A stretch of 64,000 nucleotides of DNA from Kastovskya adunca ATA6-11-RM4. GTDB lineage: Bacteria > Cyanobacteriota > Cyanobacteriia > Cyanobacteriales > Coleofasciculaceae. The stretch spans positions 43,338 to 107,337 of the forward strand of contig JAHHHJ010000018.1 of NCBI GenBank assembly GCA_019359445.1, read 5' to 3'. The translations under genes and the position numbers were made by a program. Of the stretch, positions 56,970-64,000 are shown one piece after another; position 1 is the stretch's first letter; every line of letters begins with the position of its first letter. The notes beneath the pieces are model-generated. The model worked only from the letters and a program-made list of their open reading frames with translations. It made no database searches and was not told the DNA's origin.

Positions 56970-57950
56970 ATGAAAAGACAACAGCAAAAATCCAGGCAAA
57001 ACCTAGCTGAATACTGTAAACTTTTTTCTCAGCTCAAGGTAAACAGAAACAAAAAACGAGGTGAAGCGCTTAATAAACCTATATTACTTTTATCTGTAAT
57101 TGAGCTAATTGCACAAGGTTTAATTCAAACTAATCATATTCCTATTTCCGATGAGTTGATAAATACCTTTAAAAGGTATTGGGATGTACTCGGTTCTGAG
57201 ACTTTCAAAGGTAGTGATTTAGCCCTTCCATTTTTCCATCTCAAAAATGAGGATGGTAAATTTTGGCATCTCCAGTACAGCTCTAAATATGATGGAGGGC
57301 GTCCTCAGTCAATTCCTAAATTAAGAAATGACGTTGACTACGCATATTTAGATGGTGAACTATTCCACTTGTTACAAGATCAAATTTATAGACAAGAGCT
57401 AACTGATGCTCTGATAGCAGCTTGGTTTGCATCTGGCAATAAAAATATAGAAGATATTTTAGAAGTTAATCAGATTTCTCAAAATAATCCTGTAGGAGTT
57501 AAAGAAGAAGTTACTAATGACCAACCTACTCTAAACGAAGATCCAAAGTTTTATTTAAAAAAATCAGTTATTAGAAATTCTTTTTTCCGTAAAGCAGTTG
57601 TGCATCTTTATGATTACAAATGTGCCTTTTGCAATTTGAAAGTAATGATGTCACTTACTCAAAGTATAATAGATGGCGCACACATAAAACCATTTTCAAG
57701 GTTTTATGACAGTAGAATTGATAATGGAATATCCTTCTGTAAAAATCATCATTGGGCATTTGATAGAGGATGGTTTTGTATAGATGATCGCTACGAAATT
57801 ATAATTTCGAGCCAACTAACGGAAGAATCACCACATGCTAAGCCGATGAAGAGTTTTGAAAAAAAAATCATTAGCTTACCAAACGAAATAAAATACCATC
57901 CTAGAATTGAATCACTCCAGTGGCATCGCAAAAATATATTTATTCCCTAA
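56970..57950 (+). CDS. HNH endonuclease with N-terminal sulfur-binding-like domain
   Basis: A 326-residue protein. Residues about 10-160 resemble the sulfur-binding domain (SBD) of phosphorothioate-dependent nucleases: 'NKPILLLSVIELIAQGLIQT' and 'LALPFFHLKNEDGKFWHL'. Residues 205-285 are an HNH nuclease: zinc pair C218-x2-C221 ('CAFC'), 'DGAHIKPFSRF' (H238), 'DNGISFCKNHHWAFDRGWF' (N252, H260/H261). ScoMcrA-like enzymes of this build cut phosphorothioated DNA. Here it lies beside the modification genes. AT-rich with no HIP1 site, so probably a late arrival. It begins 85 bp before dndC. Confidence 0.85.
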   Translation: MKRQQQKSRQNLAEYCKLFSQLKVNRNKKRGEALNKPILLLSVIELIAQGLIQTNHIPISDELINTFKRYWDVLGSETFKGSDLALPFFHLKNEDGKFWHLQYSSKYDGGRPQSIPKLRNDVDYAYLDGELFHLLQDQIYRQELTDALIAAWFASGNKNIEDILEVNQISQNNPVGVKEEVTNDQPTLNEDPKFYLKKSVIRNSFFRKAVVHLYDYKCAFCNLKVMMSLTQSIIDGAHIKPFSRFYDSRIDNGISFCKNHHWAFDRGWFCIDDRYEIIISSQLTEESPHAKPMKSFEKKIISLPNEIKYHPRIESLQWHRKNIFIP

Positions 57951-58034
57951 AGATACTATAGAATGGGCGTATAATAGTTGCAAAGATTAGGCAACTATTA
58001 TTACTAACTTAGAAAAGTATATAAATTTTCAAGC

Positions 58035-59603
58035 ATGATAGAAAACCAGATATCCCTGTTCCCGCCGCGTACTGTGGCTGAATTAGTAGAAAATATACAA
58101 GTTTTAACTGAAGAAATTCAAGAATTATATTCTCAAGACGAGATACCATTCGTTGTTGGCTGGAGTGGAGGAAAAGACAGCACAGCAATATTGCAACTAG
58201 TATGGAATGCGATCGCGGCGCTTCCACCAGAAAAACGAACCAAGACGATCCACGTTATTACAAATGATACGCTTGTCGAAAATCCTGTCGTCTCTGCCTG
58301 GGTACGCAAGTCTCTAGAACAAATGAAGGCTGCTGCCCAAGAGCAAGAAATGCCAATAAAACCTTATTTAACTTATCCCGCGATTAAAGATACGTTTTGG
58401 GTGTGTTTAATTGGCAAAGGCTACCCAACCCCCAGAAATCGCTTTAGGTGGTGTACTGAACGTCTAAAAATTAAACCTGCTGACTCTTTTATTCGCGAAG
58501 TGATTAGAACTAGCGGTGAAGTAATTCTAATTCTAGGTACTCGCAAGGCTGAAAGTGCTAAACGGGCAGCAAATATGGCTAAACACAGAGAGTGGCGAGT
58601 GAGGGATCGTTTGAACACTAACCCTAGCCGACCTAATTCTCTAATCTACCTTCCTATTGAAGACTGGTGCACAGATGAAGTTTGGATTTATTTAAATCAG
58701 TGGCAAAACCCTTGGGGACAAAGTAATAAAGAGCTGTTCGCTATGTATCGAGGGGCAACAGCAGACAGCGAGTGTCCCCTCGTAGTTGATACTTCCACCC
58801 CTAGCTGCGGTGATTCTCGTTTTGGGTGCTGGGTTTGCACAATAGTTAATAAAGATAAATCAATGGAGGCAATGATTCAGAATGATGAAGAAAAGGAATG
58901 GATGCAGCCTCTGCTTAATATTCGCAATGAATTAGATGTTGAAAACGATCGGGACAGGAGAGACTTCCGCCGCCTGTGGGGCAACGTTCAACTCTTTGAG
59001 CGTAACGTAGATGGTGAAATCTCCGTTGAACCGATTCCTGGCCCCTATATTAAAGAATGGCGAGAAACCTGGCTTAGAAAAGTTCTCAGCGCACAAACTA
59101 AAATTCGTAAAATAGGCCCAGAAATGGTGCGCGATATCACCTTAATTACTCCAGAAGAATTGAGTGAAATTCGGAGAATTTGGTTGGAAGAAAAACATGA
59201 ATTTGATGATAGTTTGCCCCGGATCTATCAAGAAGTGACGGGAGAACAATTCATTGACATTCGCCCTGGTGCTGATAATACCCTCCTCGGTGCTGATGAG
59301 TGGAACGTGTTAGAAGAGATCTGCCAAGACGATGCTATGCATCTGGAGTTGATGGCAAAGCTCCTCGATACCGAACGTCAGTATCACACCAAATCTCGCC
59401 GCATCGGGATTTATGAAGCCCTAGAGAAGTGCTTTGAGACGAGTTCCCGCTCAAAAGAAGAAGCGATCGCCGCAGCTCACCAGATGCGAGATTTGAAAAA
59501 TGCCGCTGGTGATGGCAATGTTGACAAGGTTAAACAGTTAACCTGGGCGGAGATGAAGTATCAAGCCAAAGATGCTTCCGACACCGAAGAAGAGATAATT
59601 TAG
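58035..59603 (+). CDS. dndC: DNA phosphorothioation protein DndC (PAPS-reductase-like ATP pyrophosphatase)
   Basis: A 522-residue protein: 'GWSGGKDSTAILQLVWNA' (SGGKDS 44-49), 'RNRFRWCTERLKIKPADSF' (C140), and the Fe-S cluster cysteines C247, C258, C265 and C268 in 'SECPLVVDTSTPSCGDSRFG' and following 'CWVC'. The C-terminal 220 residues are the DndC-specific helical part. It activates the DNA backbone for sulfur insertion with ATP. DndA/IscS, which supplies sulfur, is not in this window. First of dndC-dndD-dndE. Confidence 0.95.
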   Translation: MIENQISLFPPRTVAELVENIQVLTEEIQELYSQDEIPFVVGWSGGKDSTAILQLVWNAIAALPPEKRTKTIHVITNDTLVENPVVSAWVRKSLEQMKAAAQEQEMPIKPYLTYPAIKDTFWVCLIGKGYPTPRNRFRWCTERLKIKPADSFIREVIRTSGEVILILGTRKAESAKRAANMAKHREWRVRDRLNTNPSRPNSLIYLPIEDWCTDEVWIYLNQWQNPWGQSNKELFAMYRGATADSECPLVVDTSTPSCGDSRFGCWVCTIVNKDKSMEAMIQNDEEKEWMQPLLNIRNELDVENDRDRRDFRRLWGNVQLFERNVDGEISVEPIPGPYIKEWRETWLRKVLSAQTKIRKIGPEMVRDITLITPEELSEIRRIWLEEKHEFDDSLPRIYQEVTGEQFIDIRPGADNTLLGADEWNVLEEICQDDAMHLELMAKLLDTERQYHTKSRRIGIYEALEKCFETSSRSKEEAIAAAHQMRDLKNAAGDGNVDKVKQLTWAEMKYQAKDASDTEEEII

Positions 59604-59662
59604 GTGGGTAATGCCCACACCACACACAACCTATATAGTTAGGGGTACGGCATATCGTACCC
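59604..59662 (+). promoter_or_regulatory. two short hairpins between dndC and dndD
   Basis: GTGGG-taatg-CCCAC starts at the base after the dndC stop. GGGTACG-gcatat-CGTACCC (59643-59662) follows. Neither has a T-run. They may adjust dndC:dndD stoichiometry by RNA processing or attenuation; this is inference. Confidence 0.4.
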
Positions 59663-59704
59663 TGATCAGGTTGCCATATATTATCAATTAACTCTAATAT
59701 CTCC

Positions 59705-61687
59705 GTGATTTTCCTAGAACTTGTATTACAAAATTTTGGCCCCTATCAGGGACGTCAAGTAATCAATCTCAGCCCAGAAGAGAATGGTAGTCTTCGCCCA
59801 ATTATCCTCCTGGGCGGGATGAATGGTGGGGGCAAAACTACATTAATGGATGCCATTCGTCTGGCTTTTTATGGCCCTCGTGCCCAATGTTCTACTCGTG
59901 GTAATTTGAGCTATAGCGACTTTCTGGCTCAGTGTGTTAACAGCTATGCCAAACCCACCGAAGAAACCGCCGTTGAACTCGCCTTTGAGCATGTTTTAAA
60001 CAACGTCCAGGTAGTATGTCGCATCAAACGAACCTGGACAAAAAATCCTCAAAATGGCAAAGACCATTTAGAAGTTTCAATTGATACATGGCTTGATGAT
60101 GCGCTAACTAAAACTTGGGAAGAACGGATAGAAGATGTGCTGCCTTTGGGAATTTCTAATCTGTTCCTTTTTGATGGAGAACAGGTTAAAGAATTAGCAG
60201 AACTCGATGCCCCACCTGCCTCGGTTGTCGATGCGATTCAATCTCTTTTGGGGCTAGAACTTGCTCAACGACTTTCAACAGATTTAGAAATTATTGTTAA
60301 TCGTAAGCGGAAACTTCTAGCTAGCAAAAGCGAACTTGCGACTATAGAAGCAATCGAAGCCAAGCTGCAGGAACACAAGGATAAGAAAAAAGCTGCAAAT
60401 AAAGAGCTAGCTTCTCGGCAAGTTGATTTAAAAACTGCCCAAGATAATCTGCAAAAAACCTTGGATAAATACACCTCCGAAGGGGGAAAAATTGCGGCAG
60501 AAAGTTCTCAATTAGAGCAGACTCGGCAGGCTTTGGCTGAGGAGGGTGAAGCTAACCGCGATCGCCTGCGCGGGTTGGCGGCTGATGTATTGCCTCTGGT
60601 ACTCATTCAACCCCTGCTTACCGAAGCCCAAACCCAAGGCGAAAAAGAGCTAAAACGTCAACAAGCAGAAATGGCACGGGATGTCTTGAAAGCCCGAGAC
60701 GGGCGATTGATAGATTACATCACAGAGCTATCGTTAAAGCCAGCACAAATTGATAAAATAAAGTCTTTTTTAGCTATTGAAAATCGCCAGCTAGAAAAAG
60801 AAATCGCATCGACTGAAGAATCTTGGTTAGGGGCAGATACAGAAACTCTTCATCAGTTAGCTAGTTTGCTTGGGTCACAGTTACTCAATCAGATAAAAGT
60901 GACAACCGAGCAACTGGACAAACTCAAAAATATAGAAGAAGAGACCGCCTCTACCGAAAAACAGCTATTAACAGCAGCTTCACCGGAAGCGTTTGAACTG
61001 TTGAAAGTTGCCCTAAGTAAAGCCCAAACCGAACTCGCCCAAGCGCAAGCGGCTTATGAGGCGATTAGGAGGCACTGTGAGGATTTAGATAACGCGATCG
61101 CCAAAATTAAAAAAGAGCTAGAACAGTACGGTAAGCAGACAATTGACCGAAAAAGTGACGAACACATCATCAATCGTGCGGCGTCAGTTCAAGACACCTT
61201 GAAATTATTCCGGGAGCGATTGACCCTTCACAAACTCAACAAATTAGAACTAGAAGTTACGGAATGTTTCCGCTTTCTCCTGCACAAATCAGATTTAGTT
61301 CATCGAGTCGCTATTGATAGTCAAACCTACAGCCTCTCCCTGTACAACTTACAATCGGCACCAGTCCCGAAACATCGCCTCTCAGCGGGGGAAAAACAGT
61401 TACTAGCGATCGCGTTCCTTTGGGGACTTGCCCGTATTTCCGGACGGAAGTTACCTGTAGCGATTGATACACCCCTCGGACGCCTTGATTCCTCTCACCG
61501 TCAGAACCTCGTTGAACGTTACTTCCCTGATGCGAGTCACCAAGTGATCTTGCTATCAACAGATACTGAAATTGGTGCCTTGGAGGTAGAACAGTTGAGA
61601 GAGAGTAAAGCGATCGCGCGAGAATATCTGCTCAAGTACGATCCCTCAAAGCGTCAGACAGTGGTAGAACAGGGCTATTTCTGGTAA
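59705..61687 (+). CDS. dndD: DNA phosphorothioation protein DndD (ABC-type ATPase)
   Basis: A 660-residue SMC-like ATPase: 'LQNFGPYQGRQVINLS', Walker A 'GGMNGGGKTTLMDAI' (37-51), 'LFLFDGEQVKELAELD', coiled coils (about 200-460), signature 'RLSAGEKQLLAIAFLWGLAR' (558-577) and Walker B 'LPVAIDTPLGRLDSS'. Canonical DndD length and no CxxC hook. It is thought to use ATP hydrolysis to open or nick DNA during sulfur insertion. The start is GTG at 59705. HIP1 sites lie within the gene. Followed 53 bp later by dndE. Confidence 0.95.
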   Translation: MIFLELVLQNFGPYQGRQVINLSPEENGSLRPIILLGGMNGGGKTTLMDAIRLAFYGPRAQCSTRGNLSYSDFLAQCVNSYAKPTEETAVELAFEHVLNNVQVVCRIKRTWTKNPQNGKDHLEVSIDTWLDDALTKTWEERIEDVLPLGISNLFLFDGEQVKELAELDAPPASVVDAIQSLLGLELAQRLSTDLEIIVNRKRKLLASKSELATIEAIEAKLQEHKDKKKAANKELASRQVDLKTAQDNLQKTLDKYTSEGGKIAAESSQLEQTRQALAEEGEANRDRLRGLAADVLPLVLIQPLLTEAQTQGEKELKRQQAEMARDVLKARDGRLIDYITELSLKPAQIDKIKSFLAIENRQLEKEIASTEESWLGADTETLHQLASLLGSQLLNQIKVTTEQLDKLKNIEEETASTEKQLLTAASPEAFELLKVALSKAQTELAQAQAAYEAIRRHCEDLDNAIAKIKKELEQYGKQTIDRKSDEHIINRAASVQDTLKLFRERLTLHKLNKLELEVTECFRFLLHKSDLVHRVAIDSQTYSLSLYNLQSAPVPKHRLSAGEKQLLAIAFLWGLARISGRKLPVAIDTPLGRLDSSHRQNLVERYFPDASHQVILLSTDTEIGALEVEQLRESKAIAREYLLKYDPSKRQTVVEQGYFW

Positions 61688-61740
61688 GGGTGAGAAAGAC
61701 TTCCTGGAAAGCTTCAAAAAACTCACATCAATCAAACCCT

Positions 61741-62130
61741 ATGGAATCCCCCATCGACCGCATCAAACTTTCCCAAACCGCCAAAGACCAGCTTTCTAAA
61801 CTCAAACGTAGTACCAAAATTGAGCAGTGGAACATCCTCTGTCGCTGGGCGTTTTGTCGTTCCCTCGCCGAACCCACCCCTCCCTCACCCGTACCCATAC
61901 CCGCCGATAGCAACGTCGAACTCACCTGGCGCACCTTTGGGGGAGAAATGTCAGACATTCTCCTCATCGCTCTTAAACAACGCTGCCACAAAGACGGCTT
62001 CAGCCTCGATAAAGAAACCCTCGCCCACCAATTTCGCCTCCACCTCCATCGTGGTATCGGCTACTTGGCGGGTGATCCTAATATTAAAAAAATCGAAGAC
62101 CTGATCGCTTTGGCATTACCCCCCTCGTAG
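61741..62130 (+). CDS. dndE: DNA phosphorothioation protein DndE
   Basis: A 129-residue protein: 'MESPIDRIKLSQTAKDQLSK', 'LKRSTKIEQWNILCRWAFCR', 'SLAEPTPPSPVPIPADSNVE', 'LTWRTFGGEMSDILLIALKQ', 'RCHKDGFSLDKETLAHQFRL', 'HLHRGIGYLAGDPNIKKIED'. DndE forms a tetramer that binds nicked DNA. I chose ATG 61741 because the upstream extension from GTG 61690 is not family-like. Third of the dnd modification genes, 130 bp before the associated methyltransferase. Confidence 0.93.
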   Translation: MESPIDRIKLSQTAKDQLSKLKRSTKIEQWNILCRWAFCRSLAEPTPPSPVPIPADSNVELTWRTFGGEMSDILLIALKQRCHKDGFSLDKETLAHQFRLHLHRGIGYLAGDPNIKKIEDLIALALPPS

Positions 62131-62260
62131 TACCAACTTCTAGCCGATATCTAAGTGCGACTGTCCACCTCTGTGTGTGTTGACAACCTAATTATTTATG
62201 TAGGGAAGGGAGAAATCCTTCTCGGCGGAGTATAGTAACTGAAATGATCTTGATTCAGCT

Positions 62261-63778
62261 ATGGTTGCTCCACTCCCAGAAGCCCCTGAAATCGAGCGTC
62301 ACAGAGCCGCGATCGTCCGCACAGACCTTTCCAAGCCGGTACGATTGGCACAATTGAGCGCCCTCCTCACTCAAAACACAACCTTTTTCGATTACGGCTG
62401 CGGTCACGGTGGCGATATCCAACGTCTTGCCAAACAAGGCTACACCTCAGCAGGCTGGGACCCCTACTACCATCCCGACGTCGAACAACAACCCGCCGAT
62501 ATCGTCAACCTCGGTTACGTGATCAACGTTATCGAAGACCCCGTTGAACGCCGTCAAGCCCTGCTCAATGCCTGGGAACTCACTCAAACAGTCCTTATCG
62601 TCTCCGCCCAAGTGCTGATTGACGATCGCCGCAGCGGACAAATTGCCTACGGTGACGGCATTGTCACCCGCCGCAATACCTTCCAAAAATACTACGAACA
62701 AGAAGAACTCAAAGTCTATATTGACCAGGTTCTCGGCGTTGATGCGGTTCCCGTTGCCTTAGGGATTTACTTTGTCTTCCGCGACGCCGCTCAATCGGAG
62801 AGCTTCCGCGCCTCCCGCTTCCGCTCTCGCACCACTACCCCCAGAATCCGCCTCAGCATTAAGCGTTTTGAAGACTACCAGGAACTTCTTGCTCCCTTAA
62901 TAGCCTTTGTCACCGAACGCGGACGCCTCCCCGTAGCAACGGAACTCACCAGCACCTCCGACCTTCTGGCAGAATTTGGCAGCCTCCGCCGCGCCTTTCA
63001 AGTCATTTTGCAAGCCACAAACCCCACAGAGTGGGAGGCAATTTCTGAAAAGCGCCGTCAAGACCTCCTGGTTTACCTCGCCCTGACCCAATTCAGCCGT
63101 CGCCCCAAATTCAGCCATTTGGCAAGCATCGTCCAAAACGACATCAAAGCCCTTTTTGGTAGCTACAAACAAGCCTGTGCTGCTGCCGATTTGATGCTGT
63201 TTAGTGTGGGAGATTTGCGATTGATTGCCAAGTGCTGCAAAAGCAGTGCTGTGGGCAAACTTTTACCGCAAGCCCTCTATGTCCATGTTTCTGCCCTTGA
63301 AGCCCTTAATCCCCTCCTGCGGCTCTACGAAGGTTGCGCCAGCCGTACCATCGGACGATTGGATGGTGCGACGTTGATTAAGTTCCACTTTAATCAGCCA
63401 AAAATCTCTTACCTGTTTTATCCCGACTTTGACGATTCCCCCCATCCTGCCTTGCACACTAGTATGCAAGTTGATTTGAGGGACTTACAGGTGGTTTACC
63501 ACAACTACGACATCTCCCCTAATCCGCCGATTCTGCACCGCAAAGAAACCTTTGTGATGCCAGATTATCCCTTGTATGAGAAGTTTGCAAAACTCACACA
63601 CCAAGAAGAAAACTGGGGGCTTTTCGACAACACTCATACTATTGGCACCCATCTTGGCTGGCAGAAGTGTCTGCGAGAACACTGCGCCGAACTCCGGGGT
63701 CATCGCGTCTACTGGCGCAAAGATGCTGACCCCTATCAGGTGAAGTTGCTACTTTCTGCCCGTAATCGCAGGAGTTAA
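62261..63778 (+). CDS. DNA phosphorothioation-associated putative methyltransferase
   Basis: A 505-residue protein. The N-terminal SAM domain has motif I 'FFDYGCGHGGDIQRL' (D44 to D52), 'AGWDPYYHPDVEQQPADIVN' and 'LGYVINVIEDPVERRQALLN'. The C-terminal 250 residues ('RLPVATELTSTSDLLAEFGS', 'KFHFNQPKISYLFYPDFDD') are specific to the dnd_rel_methyl family (TIGR04096-type). These accompany dndCDE in many cyanobacteria and may methylate DNA or a nucleotide. The target is unknown. Last gene of the island. Confidence 0.88.
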   Translation: MVAPLPEAPEIERHRAAIVRTDLSKPVRLAQLSALLTQNTTFFDYGCGHGGDIQRLAKQGYTSAGWDPYYHPDVEQQPADIVNLGYVINVIEDPVERRQALLNAWELTQTVLIVSAQVLIDDRRSGQIAYGDGIVTRRNTFQKYYEQEELKVYIDQVLGVDAVPVALGIYFVFRDAAQSESFRASRFRSRTTTPRIRLSIKRFEDYQELLAPLIAFVTERGRLPVATELTSTSDLLAEFGSLRRAFQVILQATNPTEWEAISEKRRQDLLVYLALTQFSRRPKFSHLASIVQNDIKALFGSYKQACAAADLMLFSVGDLRLIAKCCKSSAVGKLLPQALYVHVSALEALNPLLRLYEGCASRTIGRLDGATLIKFHFNQPKISYLFYPDFDDSPHPALHTSMQVDLRDLQVVYHNYDISPNPPILHRKETFVMPDYPLYEKFAKLTHQEENWGLFDNTHTIGTHLGWQKCLREHCAELRGHRVYWRKDADPYQVKLLLSARNRRS

Positions 63779-64000
63779 TAAAGGCGGGGGTGCAGGGGTG
63801 TGGGGGTGCAGGGGTGCAGGGGTGCGGCGGAGCAGGGGTGCAGGGGGGATGAGGAGCAGGGGAGCAGGGGGGATCTCACAGGTGTAGGTTTTTTACAAAA
63901 GAGAGAAGGGCAAAAGTGGAGGAGGGAAAATAGGTTTAGTGTAACGCCGAAAAAATCAGGTCAGAAAATGTGGAAAAACCAATACCTGAAACAATGGTCG
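63779..64000 (+). repeat. G-rich tandem repeat (63779-63880), then no feature
   Basis: About 100 bases of 'ggggtgcag' and 'ggagcagg' units, almost pure purine. It resembles the repeat that entered the GT39 gene at 4844. From 63881 to the end of the window no gene or motif is seen. Confidence 0.65.

Noticed and set aside
59705..61687. Rad50/SbcC instead of DndD
   Set aside because: No CxxC hook, normal DndD length, and position between dndC and dndE.
63779..63880. Possible CRISPR or G-quadruplex array
   Set aside because: Units are short, irregular and without spacers. G-quadruplex folding is possible, but low-complexity expansion explains it.

Overview
The window is chromosomal DNA of a cyanobacterium. 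It carries oxygenic photosynthesis genes (psbO, psbEFLJ, psaI, ycf48, thf1, cpcT-like), cyanobacterial NDH-1 genes (ndhC-ndhK-ndhJ, ndhS), the circadian clock cluster kaiA-kaiB-kaiC, PII with an NtcA box, and a group 3 sigma factor. The palindrome GCGATCGC (HIP1) recurs throughout. Many conserved cyanobacterial hypotheticals, a CAAD domain inside ValRS, and G-rich low-complexity repeats suggest a large-genome, possibly filamentous lineage of the Microcoleus/Coleofasciculus type. That placement is inference.

Layout. 1-8.2 kb is accessory: a truncated gene, an Rpn-type nuclease, a DUF1350 hydrolase, a GT39 membrane glycosyltransferase with a repeat inserted in frame, a DUF4058 remnant and a beta-propeller pseudogene. 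8.2-14.7 kb holds a large hybrid histidine kinase divergent from kaiABC. 14.9-31.6 kb is mostly core: tRNA-Arg(CCG), an M23 peptidase, fabG, thioredoxin, thf1, a bilin lyase, a STAS protein, hemF, mrp, rodA, ndhS, a cation/proton antiporter and valS. At 31.6-32.1 kb a GxxExxY gene sits between 33-nt inverted repeats. 32.2-42.7 kb has a TPR/coiled-coil protein, glnB, rdgB, a phosphohexomutase, psbO, sigF and hisS. 42.8-45.9 kb is one long low-complexity protein. 46.0-50.5 kb has psaI convergent with rubA-ycf48-psbE-psbF-psbL-psbJ, then ndhC-K-J.

50.7-63.8 kb is the most distinctive region: a DNA phosphorothioation (Dnd) island, all on the + strand. It contains dndC, dndD and dndE (sulfur insertion), a dnd-associated methyltransferase-like protein, dnd-associated protein 4, a DEAD/DEAH helicase of the dnd 'restriction enzyme' family, a second SMC-like ATPase with a Rad50-type CxxC hook translationally coupled to a 57-residue protein, and an HNH nuclease with an N-terminal region resembling a sulfur-binding domain. 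dndA, dndB and dndFGH are not in the window. The modification half is standard. The proposed restriction half (helicase, 57-aa protein plus hooked ATPase, HNH nuclease) is the best candidate here for a poorly described system. A Uma2-family gene, a fragment of a second Uma2 gene and a PF04672-type methyltransferase lie inside the island.

No CRISPR array, rRNA, IS transposase or phage structural gene was seen. All family names come from reading the sequence; no database search was run.
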